Assembly (NCBI GenBank): GCA_963969595.1
Contig: OZ018408.1
Location: 11,033,823-11,097,822, forward strand
Source of the DNA: Neckera pumila
Taxonomy: Eukaryota; Streptophyta; Bryopsida; Hypnales; Neckeraceae
DNA: 64,000 nt
Direction: 5' to 3'
How positions within the stretch are numbered: position 1 is the stretch's first letter; each line of letters opens with the position of its first letter. Under the pieces are notes generated by a model that did no database searches, was not told where the DNA came from, and saw only the letters and a list, made by a program, of their open reading frames with translations. Positions 1-11,969 of this stretch are shown here, in pieces. Made by a program: the position numbers and the translations under genes.

Positions 1-151
1 ATCGGTCGAGCTCCGCCTTGGACAGCTTGAGTTGAAAGAAACTGGACAGCAAGCTGGAGTATTGGCTCTCCTTAGTTGGGCCCAGGGTCTTCACCATGTG
101 GGCCTTGAGATCCAGGAGGTCGATGCGCGACCCCCGCTGCACCTGCGCCAT
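1..151 (-). CDS. ADA1 / SAGA-Tad1 family transcriptional coactivator subunit, 5' end only
   Basis: The minus strand reads an open frame from an ATG at 151-149 to the window edge, 50 codons without a stop. It begins MAQVQRGSRIDLLDLKAHMV and continues with a Ser/Phe/Leu-rich stretch and LKLSKAELDR. This matches the start of plant SAGA-Tad1 (ADA1-like) proteins, which open with a short tail, then RIDL..LK..IVK..G, a tyrosine-containing helix, and KL(S/T)K.E(F/L)D(K/R). From family knowledge, ADA1 is a structural subunit of the SAGA histone acetyltransferase complex in the nucleus and carries a histone-fold-type domain, which would lie beyond the edge. The ATG is the first in this frame after a GC-rich leader that extends to about 430. 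The open frames on the plus strand here are shadows. Only the N-terminus is visible, so the call is a motif match and not certain. Confidence 0.68.
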   Translation of the reverse strand, partial: MAQVQRGSRIDLLDLKAHMVKTLGPTKESQYSSLLSSFFQLKLSKAELDR

Positions 152-1931
152 CCCTGCTGCTCGGGGATTGCTGCTCCTGCTCCTGTTGTGGCTGTTTGCG
201 ACGATTCCCCGACTGCTCGCTGCAACGGATGCGCCCCAGTGCTTCGGCACAGGCAATACTAGCCACTACGGGTCACAAAGACCCTACAGTAGACTGCTCA
301 GGCCAGGGCAGCCGTGCATTTGGGGGCTTGCATCGACGGTCAAAGTGATCGGGAGGCAGCGCTTGGGAACAATCCACCGGGAACCACGCCGGGGAGCGGA
401 GAGCGCGGGAACTGTCCCACGCAGTCATTTTTAAGTTGGGAAATTTGAGCCAAAATCATACCCTGAATTTGCTCTCACTCCCTTAACACTAGAAAAAAAG
501 GGTGAAATATTGGATAAAATTACCAAATCTCCCTCCAATAATAAATAGAGTTGCCAATGTTTGGATTAAAGTAATAAATAATAGATGATCTCATAAATGA
601 AAGTATACATACGGATGCTTATACATAATTCTATCCATTTTATTTTATCTCCACATATCTTATGGTGTTTGTTGGTTTACCATTAAAAAAAAGGTTAGTC
701 ATATGTTCCATTTGACATATTATGTAAAAATTTATAGGATTTGGACAATTCTCTTAAGTATTTTTGAGGTGGTCATGAATTCAGATCTGAGCATTAGTGA
801 GGTACTTATGACTGTAGTCCCACCAATTATAGTGGATTAAATGGCCTCTGTTGTTCTACGGGGCATAGTCCACCCAACTATGCTGGGTCAAAATTTTCCC
901 CAATAGCTAATTTGGGACCTCTGGTTGCAAACATGAATTTAGAATTTGCAATTTTATCATGGGTGGCATATAAAAAATTATAGTATTTTCTCCAACTATC
1001 ATGGGTGGCAAATACAAAATTCTAATATTTTCTCCAAGAATAAAACGCATAGCAATAAGGGATCAATCCTCCTTAGCTATTAATTGACTTTGATGTTCTA
1101 TGGAGCCTTGAGAATTTTTTTGGAGATGGAATATGTTGGTTCTTTATAGGGAGGCATCAAAGATGCTATTCACCATCTAGGTCTATGAGGTTTAGATAGT
1201 TGATCTATTTCCAATGGATGCTTTATTCATGCTTGTTTTCCTTTCCATAGTTAACTTTCTTCTTCTTCTATAAATATTTTGTTTGTATTTCTATCTTTAC
1301 AATTGATTTTGAAGTGTATATTAAAAAATATATTTTCATTCTAACCTTCATTTTTAGTCAAAATCCCAAATTATTCTAATTTGTATTCTAATTCATATAA
1401 TTTTATGCATATAATTATTATACATTGAAAAATCACAATAATTTGATTTTTCTACCAAAATTTCTTATGAAGTCAAAATCCATAATTTTTTTCTTAAACA
1501 TCAAACTTATCAAAAATTTATCAATAAATCTTATAAAGGCTAAATTTAGATTGGTAGTGATGATTTAAATGAAGGCCATCACTAATAGTGTAATAGATAT
1601 AAAATTAAAAAAATTACTTGAAATATTTTTGCACCATTCTTTTTGGTTACTTTTACCTCTTAAAACTTTTTAAATTAATTGGATTCTTAGAATTATGTTC
1701 ACCAATTTATTTTTACTTATTTGTTAAAAATTTATAATATTTATAATTCATTATGAAGCAATAGAATTTTTTCACATTGATTGAAACTCTAATATGAATT
1801 AAAAGGCTAACTTCAACTTAAGGATAGAGTTTGACTATATAACAATGAACTATTCCTCCAAGGATTAAGTAACTACCATGCTTAAAAAGTAAGCCAATGC
1901 TACAAAGAAAGAGTTTCTTCTAGTGTAGCTG
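152..1931. other. Leader of the ADA1-like gene, then gene-poor AT-rich DNA
   Basis: Positions 152 to about 430 are GC-rich and probably hold the promoter and 5' UTR of the minus-strand gene. From about 440 the base composition drops sharply to AT-rich. No long open frame, RNA gene or clear terminal inverted repeat was recognised. A stretch near 805-900 (a 'cacccaactatg' type motif) resembles one at 14,270-14,340, which suggests an old dispersed repeat. Confidence 0.5.
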
Positions 1932-2198
1932 CATTAGAAAAATTTCAACCCTCCAGAAGGCCGCTAAAGAATTGATTTACGGGACCCCTTCAAATGGTGC
2001 AATTTTAGAATGAATAAAAAATATTTTTTTTGGAAAAAAAATTAAAAAAATTAAAATCTCACGTGGCACGTCAGCATCCAATTTTTTAAATTTAAAATTT
2101 AAAATAAGTAATAATAATTATTTTTTATTTTTTACTATAATTGCACCGTGCGGGTGCAGAACTCGTGGCCTTCTGGAGGGCTAAAAATTTTCCTAATG
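1932..2198. repeat. MITE, CATTAGGAAAA family, copy 1 (about 267 bp)
   Basis: The stretch is bounded by inverted termini: CATTAGAAAAATTTCAACCC at the left and its near-complement, ending ATTTTCCTAATG, at the right. The next 10 bases inside (CAGAAGGCC / GGCCTTCTG) also pair. The core is A/T-rich with a GC-richer 'cacgtggcacgtcagc' centre. A second copy with the same ends and a similar core lies at 5775-6025. No target-site duplication could be fixed, so the superfamily is open. Confidence 0.75.
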
Positions 2199-2206
2199 CT
2201 TGCAAT

Positions 2207-2384
2207 CTATGAAGTCAAAGCTCTTGAAATTTCTTCCACACATTCTCATATTGGTCTATTGTAAGATCCAACAATTAGATATGTGCAGAAGAACAATTTT
2301 CAAATTTTTTTCACTCCTTGCAATAGAAATGGTAGTTTTGAGTCTTTTTTGATGAAAAGAAGACTATGGTCCTTTAGGAGTTAA
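2207..2384. repeat. Truncated piggyBac-like MITE, one end only
   Basis: About 178 bp matches the right end of the element at 9819-10749. The shared marks are a run like 'ttccacacattctcat', an 'agatgtgcagaa' motif, 'tggtagtttt', and the terminus CCTTTAGGAGTTAA. The left part of the element is missing. The right end keeps the TTAA target. It may have been truncated by, or arisen next to, the MITE ending at 2198. Confidence 0.6.
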
Positions 2385-5334
2385 GAGACAAAAATATGTT
2401 GCATTAAATAGGAATTTGACACATATTAAAACTTTAAAGCTTTATCTACTAGCCATGCATTTTCTTATAAATGAATTTCATAAAATAATAGGTTTATAAA
2501 GTCAAATACCTATTAAGCTCATTTTTAATAAGATATTGTCCCTATTTGTGCTATAATTTGTAATCTAGTTCTTTGAAGTAGTAGAAAAAATAGAAAAAAT
2601 TACATAAATGCATGCTATACAAATTGTTATGAATTTGTTATGAAAAAAGATGACTTTTGTTATGAATTTTGGAAGTGATTTGCCCTAAAGTCCAAAATTG
2701 TTGTGTAGTCACCTTCAAAACCTATTGATAATGCACCCAAAATGGTCATCCAACTCTTATATAATAGCCATAATACTTTTGAAATGGTCACAAGGCTTGA
2801 AAAATTGCTTCATTATCTAATGATTTTACATCCATAAGATGAAGTTATGGAGGATACAAAACCATTCTTAGATTGTGGCTTATGCTCCCTAATATTACTA
2901 CATCTATAAATTGCCAAATATTTCATTTACACGATTTATTTGACAAGTTTGCAAGAAGGCAATGCATTAATCAATATTATGAAACTAATAACAACACCTA
3001 GATAACGTAGATAACTAGTGAATGGTAGTCTAAATGCATTAAAACCAACTTGTAATTGCAAACAAGCATAATAAAAAAACTTGGTCAGACTTCTAATAAA
3101 TTGATTTACTTCTCTATATGTGATTCCAAAAATATTAGGGAGCTAATAAGCTTGAGAGGATTGTGATATGCGATTCAAAAAACTAGGCCCTATTCTACTG
3201 CAAAATAGGGACAACTTTTTTACTACAAAATACTAGAAGTGTCCAAATCGCACTAGAAAATGATATATAATAGAATGAATGAACAAGAAAGATGGATGAA
3301 AAATATTGATATCAATAGATGAATGAAGGAATAGGGATGGGATGAATGAACAACAAAGATGGATAAATGGGGATGGGTGGGATGAAAGACAAAGAAAAAA
3401 GATGGCTCAGATGGAATAAATGAACAAAGAAGATAAATCTAGATGTCCCAAACAGGTGGACATACCAAAGGTAAAACCATTATTGTTAGATTGAGCAAGT
3501 TACGATCACTAGACATTTTAGACAGACGAACATATTGGATGGTTTGGACAAAGCGGATAGACAATGTAACTACCTCAAAGTAGTCACATTAGGTAGGTCA
3601 AGGTTACTAAACGTCTTGGACAGACGGACAATCGGACAGTTAAGACGGACAATCCGTCTAATGTGACATCTATGAGTAAAACGGTGACAAAGAATTGAGG
3701 GGAATTCCTAATACATTTGATGTATAGGAAGCATTTCAAGAGGAGATTTTGCATTTTATCACAAATAATTGTATACAAGTATAGACAAGTACAATTCCCT
3801 CATAGTGTACCCTTTGATTGCTTGGTATGAAAATTTTGAATGAGTTGGAGGTTAGGATTGCTATTCATTTGGACTGTATCCAAATCATTGGGTTAGCAAT
3901 GAGATTTTGTCTCCAGAGACCACTCACAATCAAATCTGCGGATGATCATATTATGAAAGGAAACATGGATTATGCTAATTTTAGCTTTAATTTTCATTCA
4001 GAACAACAAAAATTCATTGTGTTGCCTATTTAGATTAAGGGCTGTGGTAGTTGCATATTGAAAGTTGGAAGACTTTATCTATGTTAATGGACAGGGGAGG
4101 ACAAGACTCAACAAGGGTAAAGAGTGCCATCTCTCAAGTATTTTTGTATATGGTAATGAGTGAGATGCAGTACGGCATGTTGTACTCAAAGTTGAAGTAT
4201 TTTTTTCTAGAGCAGTAGTGATTCCGAAGAAAAGTACCTAGAGTTGTCCCGGACCGTTTGTAATGATAGTATTTCTCCTAATGTGAAGCAATGTAGGCTG
4301 TACATATCTCACCTGGCTCTTGATACTAAGTTTTTTCCCTTGCAATTGCTTGCAACTACTCCTCCAAAGTATAAATGGGCAAGTATTCCTTAAGCACCTA
4401 GAGGTGGTAGTTCTATTATACGGTTAAGAGGAGGTTTAGGAGGGGAAGTGGAGGTTTTGGAAGGGAGTGCCACAAGGAGCAGCATGACATTTGGTAGGTC
4501 AAATGTGTCTTTGGCTTTGGCTTCCGCCATGGCGAGAGCAACGAGCTCCTCCCAAAATTCTTCTGAGCTCCGTCTCAAACTTTCTATCAAGAAAACAAAA
4601 GCTAACATGCGACACATTGCTCAAAAGAAAAGAACACGTGAACAACAAATGTACAAGTGACTAAATTGCTAGATGTACATTGGTTTTTGTCTTTATCAGA
4701 TGTTTCACAGGAAATTTTGACGTTGTTAGCCGGGTCTAATCCTTCAAGGATTAGCTCCAACTTTAGCCCTTTCTACATGGAATTCGGAAAATCTCGGATG
4801 TTCTTTGTTATCCGGACGTTAGCCCCCCAAAATGTTGACTTTAGCCAGGCTAAAGTTTAAAACTTTAGTTCCAGTTAACCTAGCACGTATCATTTGGAGC
4901 TAATGTGCATTATATTAGGCCCAATTAAATACTCGTTTGTTAGCCAAGGTTAATGCCTTTTTTTATTGAAATGGCCTACGTGGCACTTTTTTGTCCGACT
5001 GGAGTTGCGATGGCATTGTATTAAATGGTCCAATAAGTAAACAAGCAATAGCACCAATAAAATTGGCAAAGATTTCACTACAAGAAATTAAGTGTGTAAA
5101 TGATTGCAAGAAATAACTCAAACTGAATTCAAGCAATCATTTTGGACATATTTGACTAAAAAAAGACTCAAGCCCCTTGAAGTCATTTTGGACAAGTTGT
5201 TTATAAATGACTTCAATGTTTATTATCACCATCCTTTTTTTCCTAGGATGAAAAAGTCTCAGGTGGACATTCACGTCAATAGTCATTTGCAAGTAATTTT
5301 GCATTCATTTGCAAATCACTCCAGATCTACCTTT
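2385..5334. other. Intergenic AT-rich DNA with weak local repeats
   Basis: No gene is recognised. At 3270-3440 there are degenerate short repeats of the type 'atgaatgaacaa..aagatgg'. At 3485-3670 a motif like 'gacagacggacaat' recurs several times. At 4390-4860 overlapping open frames of 60-75 codons occur on both strands. The composition is less AT-rich there, so it could be a decayed gene or transposon fragment, but I see no diagnostic motif. Confidence 0.4.
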
Positions 5335-5700
5335 TTTTGAGATATCCAAATTTCAAATCTACTATTCTTCTAGATTTGAGAATTTCAGATCTACTATTCT
5401 TTCAAATTTTAGAATTTCAAATCTATCCTATTCCCTAGATTTCAAAATTTTAGATCTACCTCATTTTTAGATTTCAAAATTCCAAATCTACATTATTTTT
5501 ATATTTCGAAAATTCAAATATTGGTATTTAAATAAATTTCATTGGTTTAGAAAACCTTATAATTTATAGATTTTAAAATTTCATGGATTTTAAATATTTT
5601 TAGATTTCTAGAAATCTACAAATTGTAGAAATCTATACTCTACAGAATTCTACAAATCTATATTCTTTAGAAATCTATAAATCATAGAAATCTTAGAATT
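5335..5700. repeat. Degenerate AT-rich minisatellite
   Basis: The block is built from imperfect copies of a motif close to AGATTTCAAAATTTCAGATC, spaced roughly 45-55 bp apart. It then passes into 'agaaatctacaaat'-type copies from about 5600. Divergence between copies is high, so the array is old. No open frame crosses it. Confidence 0.6.
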
Positions 5701-5774
5701 AAATCAAAAAATTCATTATATTAGACTATAACAACTTACAAGTCTTATATGTCTAACCTAATGGTACTTTCTAC

Positions 5775-6025
5775 CATTAGGAAAAGTCTAAGGCCTCAAA
5801 GAAGATTGTCAGTGTTTGATTTTCGGCACCCCCGCAGTGCAATTACAAAAAGAAAAAAATCATTATTTTTTTTTGGAAAAAAAATATTAAAAAAATAAAC
5901 AACTTGATGTAATGCTGACGTGCCATTAGCATCACATCAGGTTGTTTATTTTTTTATTTTTCCATAATTGCACCACAGGGGTGCAAAACTCACAGCTCCT
6001 TTGAGGGCTGAAGTTTTTCCTAATG
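5775..6025. repeat. MITE, CATTAGGAAAA family, copy 2 (about 251 bp)
   Basis: It starts CATTAGGAAAAGTCTAAGGC and ends GGGCTGAAGTTTTTCCTAATG, so the ends are inverted. The core has 'gctgacgtgccattagc' between two A/T-rich arms; 'aaataaacaac' and 'gttgtttattt' also pair, giving a hairpin. It shares terminus and core plan with 1932-2198. Confidence 0.75.
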
Positions 6026-6510
6026 GATTGTTTTTGTCAGTAAGTTTATAATTATGTGATTTATTCTATTAGTGCATATGGCATGAATTTTACAAAGTTA
6101 TATAATTTTTAAATTTAATATAAGGTAAAAATTATATTGTATTGTATAAATTTTAATCCATATAAGAGGTTATGTTTCTATATCATTGGCTCTCTTAATG
6201 AATAACGCTCCACTCACACTTCCTCATACGTAGTTCCAAAAAATGTAAAGCCTCTTTTCCCTAATCCAAAGCCTATAAATTTTATTGACACTAATTTTAA
6301 AGTGACATTAATTCTATGCCCTTAGTAATAGGATATATTGGTGTATTTTTGCAAGTAGGCTACGCATACCTTCACATTTTAACTTCCAATTCCATTTTTT
6401 AGACTTCATTTTCATGTCACCAATTAAAACTTATTCAATTATCTTATCAAAAAATTAAAACAATAAAAAATATATTTGTAGTAAATTAGGTCATTTAATT
6501 CTCTAATAAT

Positions 6511-7442
6511 TTAACCCCTAAAGTACCAAAGTCCCTTTGAAGGGCACTTGATATTTTGGACAGACTCGTGTGACTTCAAATTTTGATTTGATGTTTTGAA
6601 ACTCTTTTTGAAGATAGAGAATCACATTATGTTTCTAAAAATACAATTTATTTATTTCAATCAATGCCCGGGAGCAAAAGTTATGCTATCCAAAGTCTTG
6701 AAAGCAATTTGCGCGGCAGAACAAAAAAAAACATGAAAAGAAGATTTATTTTTATTTTCATTTTTTTCTAAAAATTACACTTTTGTCTACATTTGAAGCT
6801 TTGATTCATTCCATTTGGACAAATAATGAGAAAGTTACGAACAATCTTCTTTTTGGGGCAATCTACACATCTTCTTCAAAAAACAACTAATAGGATTCAT
6901 TTTTGAATGCAATTTTCAATTTTTTCAATTTTTTTTTATGATAGGCTGGGTGAAGCATGTTTGCAAGAAGAGTCTCACCACTGGGAATATGATTTTTTAA
7001 TTACATATTAGAGCTATTAACAATTTAGTATTTTGTTCAATCTTGGACCTACTTCTACTCAACAATTTTCTTATATGTGAAAATCATGTTTTGATATTCT
7101 GAAAAAAAAATTCTCCCACTCTCAACTCAAATTTTCAATAGAATTTTTTTTAAATTTATGGTCCATAGTGCAAAAAAGTTTTCACAAATGGCAGTCAAAG
7201 TCATCTAAAACTGCAAACCAGCATTAAAAAAAAAAACTTTTCTAACTTAAAATGCTAATATCTTCCAATCCAGACGGTCAAACTTCATGAAATTTTTACC
7301 ACATGATTTTAAACAAGTGAAGCACAAGATCCTACAATTAGATTCTAAATTTTTTTTTTTTGATTTCTTGGGTGATCATAGCAGACATGGCAGTTTGGAA
7401 TGGTTTTTTAACCAAAAAATGCCTTGGTATTTTAGGGGTTAA
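6511..7442. mobile_element. piggyBac-like non-autonomous element, copy 1 (about 930 bp)
   Basis: The stretch starts TTAACCCCTAAAGTACCAAA and ends TTGGTATTTTAGGGGTTAA, a perfect 12-base inverted terminus that includes TTAA. TTAA target duplication with CCC(C)TA termini is the hallmark of the piggyBac superfamily. No transposase frame is present, so the copy is non-autonomous. Internal sequence is shared with 9819-10749, for example 'gcccgggagcaaaagttatg' beside 'gcccaggaacaaaagttatg'. Orientation is the same as that copy. Confidence 0.75.
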
Positions 7443-7910
7443 TACATAAGTTCACTGAGACTTTCATGATGAATCAATAAAATTTCATTGTAGTATACCT
7501 CGAGAGTATACCGGTATGTAGGAAAAATCAATGTCCAAATCTTTCTTCTTCTTGGGATTTACACCATACAAATATAATATCACTCATTTGTAGTTTTCTG
7601 CAGTAGAATTAGAGTTATTTTCTTATATGCAAACAATGGAAGGTCAAAGACAAATTTTCCATATATCCAAAACATTTTATCTATTGTTTGAAGGCATGCA
7701 AAATAGAATTGGAAGAAATGCAAATTTAGCATTACATTAAGTTGGAATGGTAGAGTTCACCCTCATGACAAATGTTTATTTAGTCATTGGAAATTTCAAA
7801 GATAGACTTCACTCTTAGTATGCATGTAGACGTGTATAAGATGTTGATGAGTGTAAATAGGCACTTTCTACTTGGTGGGTATTAATCTTCGTAAAGTGTA
7901 TATGTCGGTA

Positions 7911-8781
7911 TACAATGGGGGACAAAAGTATTGTCGCCCCCTTTTTTTCCCATACAAACATCTCCATTTTCAAACACTAGTTTTCACAATTTTTATGCAA
8001 TTCTTGCATCATTACAATCTTATGAAGTCTTAATTGTGCATACCAAATTTCAACTTCAAAAAAGCAAAATTTTATTTTTGGTGAATTTTTTAATTCAATT
8101 TTCATGGTTTTACATTATATTTTATTGAAAAAAATTGAAGATGAATTTTTAAATTTGGTTGTGGAAATATGTAGAAAACATTCATATCCACATCTTTCTT
8201 TCAACAAGCATCTCCAAAAAAGTTTCAAAATTCCCCCTATGAAGAGTTTACTATGAGGTGTCATGTGACTAAATTTTTTGAAATAGATATCTTTATATTT
8301 TAAATAATTTCTTTCTATTTAACCCTCACATTGGAATTAATTTTGTACATTTGAATATGATTGTACAATTGCCTTGCCAAAATTCAATTACAATAAAAAG
8401 ATATCTATTTTCCAAAATTAGGACATTGTCATCCAACATTGAATTCCTCATAGAAAGAATTGTGAAACTTTTTTGGAGATGCTTGTTAAAAGAAAGATGT
8501 GGATATGAATGTTTTCTACATATTTCCACAGTCAAATTTAAAAAATTCATCATTAATTGTTTTCAATAAAATACAATGTAAAACCATGAAAATTAACTTT
8601 AAGAACTCACCAAAAATGAAGTTTTGCTTTTTTGAAGTTGAAATTTGGTATGCACAATTAGGACTACATAGGATTGCAATGATGCAAAAATTGCATAAAA
8701 TTTGTGAAATTTAGTGTTTGAAAATGGGGATGTTTGTGTAGGAACAAAAAGGGGCAACAATACTTTTGTCCCCCCATTGTA
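7911..8781. mobile_element. Tc1/mariner-like foldback MITE, copy A (867 bp plus TA)
   Basis: The element runs from TA-CAATGGGGGACAAAAGTATT to its near-exact complement AATACTTTTGTCCCCCCATTG-TA. The two halves are complementary along almost the whole length, with the centre near 8348. The transcript of either strand would therefore fold into one hairpin with arms of about 430 bp. TA on both sides fits Tc1/mariner-type insertion. Two relatives lie at 44,555-46,341 and 46,340-47,216. Open frames of about 70 codons inside are shadows of the palindrome. Confidence 0.8.
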
Positions 8782-8862
8782 CATGCCAATTGCAATATCA
8801 CTCCCTAAGTGCAAAAATCCTAAATTGTGTATTCCATAGATTTATTATTGTTTTATTCTAAA

Positions 8863-9520
8863 ACTAGTGGTTGGCGCTTGCTATGCTACGCATTCATCAT
8901 TAGAATTTTATTAGAATTTTGATGTATTGATAAAATGCAGAACAAAAATTTCAATGAATCTTCAAATAAAAATTACTAAAATCTTTGTATAATTTTGTTT
9001 ATAAATAAGCATATATTTAAATGTACAATAGAAAATTTATTGAATGACAAATGAAATATATGCAACAGTGAATACTATAAAAGACACACATTTATTGTAA
9101 TGAATTCAAAAGTTGACTCAATTGTTATAAACAATGGCAACCCAAAAACTTGGTGAATTGAAAAGAAAAACTTGTAAATTTCAAAAACTTCATGAACAAC
9201 TTAATTATTGTGAAATCCAAAATCAGTTCAATTGAATAAATTTCTCAAATCATTTGGTAGTAGCAATAGAATTTTGAAATCATAAAAGCTGTAAAAGAAA
9301 TATTACAGAGGTGATTGCAAACTACTACTCTATTTCTGTAATATAACATTGTGTGAAAATATTATTTTTATGTATGTATGATTGAAAAAAATTTACAAAA
9401 TATGAAAATTAATTATTTCAGAGACTTATTGAAATCATTATCATGGATTCTATTCAAATACATTAAAATTTTACTAATATGTGATTCAACGAATGCGTAG
9501 CATAGCAAGCATGAGCCCCT
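8863..9520. repeat. Inverted-repeat-bounded element, unclassified (about 660 bp)
   Basis: The left end has CTAGTGGTTGGCGCTTGCTA then TGCTACGCATTC. The right end has GAATGCGTAGCATAGCAAGC then ATGAGCCCC. The 20-base block GCTTGCTATGCTACGCATTC is thus present at both ends in opposite orientation. The first end, read on the minus strand, finishes CTAG followed by T after a GC-rich block, which resembles plant Helitron 3' ends, but this is only a resemblance. The interior is AT-rich and has no gene. Confidence 0.55.
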
Positions 9521-9818
9521 ATTGTCAATGGTAGCATTTGTGATATTACAGAGGAAGTTATGATTTTAGTAGTATGATTAAAATCAAATTAAAATTATTT
9601 GATATTAGTAAATCACTTAAAATTAGTGATTTATCTTTAAAATCAGTTTAATTAAAATTAATAGTTATGTGAATGAGTTGACTTGAAACAAATTAGTTCG
9701 TACGTCTTTGAACCTTTCTAAAGAATCCTTGCAAGAAGTAACGCCCTTATTTTCTATATCGTATACATCATATATATAAACAACATAGATTACATATAAC
9801 TTACATGGAATGAATCTC

Positions 9819-10749
9819 TTAACCCCTAAAGAAAAGACCACTGTCCCTTCGAGGGACAAATGCGTTTTTGGGCAGGTACCTATAGGTTGAATTTTCTCTT
9901 GATTTTTTAGAAAATTCTTTTAGAGGTAGAAAAGCTGATGAGCTTTGTGGGAATATAATTTTTTTCACAATCAGTGCCCAGGAACAAAAGTTATGACCAA
10001 ATAAGCTCAAAATAGGGGATGGAGGGCAACGCAGGCAGCAAAAAAAAGTTTGCAATTTTTTCTTCTTTTTTAGTATTTTTTCTCTTATAGATTATATTTT
10101 TAAAGCTTTGACTCATTTCCTTTGGATTTGTTCTGAGAAAGTATAGACATTCTTGTTTTCTGGGCAGTTGGAGCATCTTTTTGAAAAAAATAACTTGTAG
10201 GATTAATTTCTGAATGCAATTTTTCAAAATTTTCAAGTTTTCATTTTTAACATGGTCTAGTTTATTTGCTAGAATAATCTCACTATTGAGATTAGTGCAT
10301 TTTAATTCCATCTAAAATATATGAATATTTTAGATTTTCCTTCTATCTTGTACCTACTTCTACTTAATGGTTTTTTTAATAATGAAAATTAAGTTTTTTT
10401 GAATTTTTCTTTTTTTGCTATATTTTCAATTCAATTCTCCACCATAAACATTTAAAGCTCAAAACTTTATAGTGCAAACATTTAAAGTTAAAAATGTTCA
10501 AAGTCAAGAAATCCAATCCCACAATGTACTGAAAAACTTGTTTTTTTCACTTTAAACGCAGATATCTTACAATTTGTGCGGTCAAAAATTTTGAAATTTT
10601 TTCCACACATTCTCATTCTAGTTAGATGTAGGATCTTATAGTTAGATGTGCAGAAAAAACATTTTAAAATTTTTTTCACTCTTTGCTATAAAAATGGTAG
10701 TTTTGAATGTTTTTTAGCAAAAAAAAGGCCTTGGGCCTTTAGGGATTAA
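9819..10749. mobile_element. piggyBac-like non-autonomous element, copy 2 (about 930 bp)
   Basis: It begins TTAACCCCTAAAGAAAAGAC and ends TTGGGCCTTTAGGGATTAA. It is highly similar to the copy at 44,731-45,650, which lies in the opposite orientation; both carry the 'ggcaggtacctatagg' type motif near one end. No transposase is seen. The 106-codon minus-strand open frame inside is AT-rich and lies in repeat sequence. Confidence 0.75.
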
Positions 10750-11969
10750 GTAAATCCTACATTTAAGATGGCTATAATAAGTTCTTATACCAATACCATT
10801 TTTGTACACTCAAAGGGGTACAAAACATTTTTCAATAAGATAAAATATAATCATCCTTCTTATATATGGGTCAATTTTAAATTTTAATAAAGTTTTCTGT
10901 TCTTTGATATCAATAAAGAATTGATTCAAAGTTATTATGCAATTTTTCAAAAACAACAAAGAAATGACTTTTTAACTTTAACTGGATATATTTAGAAATT
11001 TATAAACAATTACATTAAAAAGAGGCTATTTTTGGATTATAATTGCCTTTCCTTTGTACAAAATAATATTAAATAAGACAAAATAGGTGAGTTTCTATCA
11101 TTTTTAAACACCTTTGGCATTTTATTAAGAAGACTCTTAAATAATTCAACAATGTTGATTTTCTGTACAATAATACAACAAAAATTCAACATTTGTCTAA
11201 AAACATTTTTTTGTACTAAGTAAAATTTTACATAGGTTCAACTAGTAGCAAAGTGGTATGAGTTGCTTCTCCTTAGAACATGAATTATTTGATTTCAAAC
11301 TAGTAAGACATCATTGTGAATGATAAATATAGTGGAGATGTTTACAATATTCATTCTAATATGAAATTCTACAACATTGTCATAAAGTAATGTTGTACAT
11401 AAACATGACATTAGATAAAGACTTGGTAAAGCTTTGAAAAGTGGTCTATCTACCATTGGTGAACTCCTTATTATCATCAACTTTGTAAGTGATAGTACAA
11501 GCATCTTATGCAAGGAGTGCTAGCATGTGAACCTCAAATCTTGAGCCCATGAACGTAGGAGCCTAAGTATCTATATTGTAGGCACCTCACATATTTATAG
11601 GATACCTATATTGTAGGTGCTTATATTATAGATACCTTTGTTATATGCACCTTTCATAGTTATATAGTACCTATTATCTAGGTACATATATCATAAACAC
11701 CACTATAAAAAATCCATATCTTTTTTTTATGTTTGACCATAGACATTGATGTTTTAGAAAACATCAAGATGTTAAAGTGAGGATGGCCCTGAAAAAAACA
11801 TATTTATATGGATGTTGCATAGAATATTAGCAAATTACTGTAAAAACAAGTTGATGCTATTATTAACATTTATGTTTTCTTTGACATGAACACAAATATA
11901 ATGATGTTTTTTTAACGTCCAAAAATCATAGTATTGGTATGTCAGCGAGCATATGGGTTTTGATTGCGG
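10750..11969. other. AT-rich intergenic DNA
   Basis: No gene or RNA is recognised. Near 11,560-11,700 there are several imperfect repeats of a 'tatattgtaggcacc' or 'tatagatacc' type, a small degenerate array. Nothing else stands out. Confidence 0.4.

Noticed and set aside
96..434. 112-codon plus-strand open frame with a hydrophobic Leu-rich start
   Set aside because: It is antisense to the ADA1-like start and its leader; the Leu run is the complement of CAG/CAA-rich leader sequence.
4390..4860. Overlapping 60-75 codon open frames on both strands
   Set aside because: No recognised motif, no splice-linked partner frames, and both strands are open at once. A decayed gene is possible but not shown.
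8351..8814. Open frames of about 70 codons inside the foldback element
   Set aside because: The same peptides appear in both arms because the element is a palindrome; they are AT-rich and have no motif.
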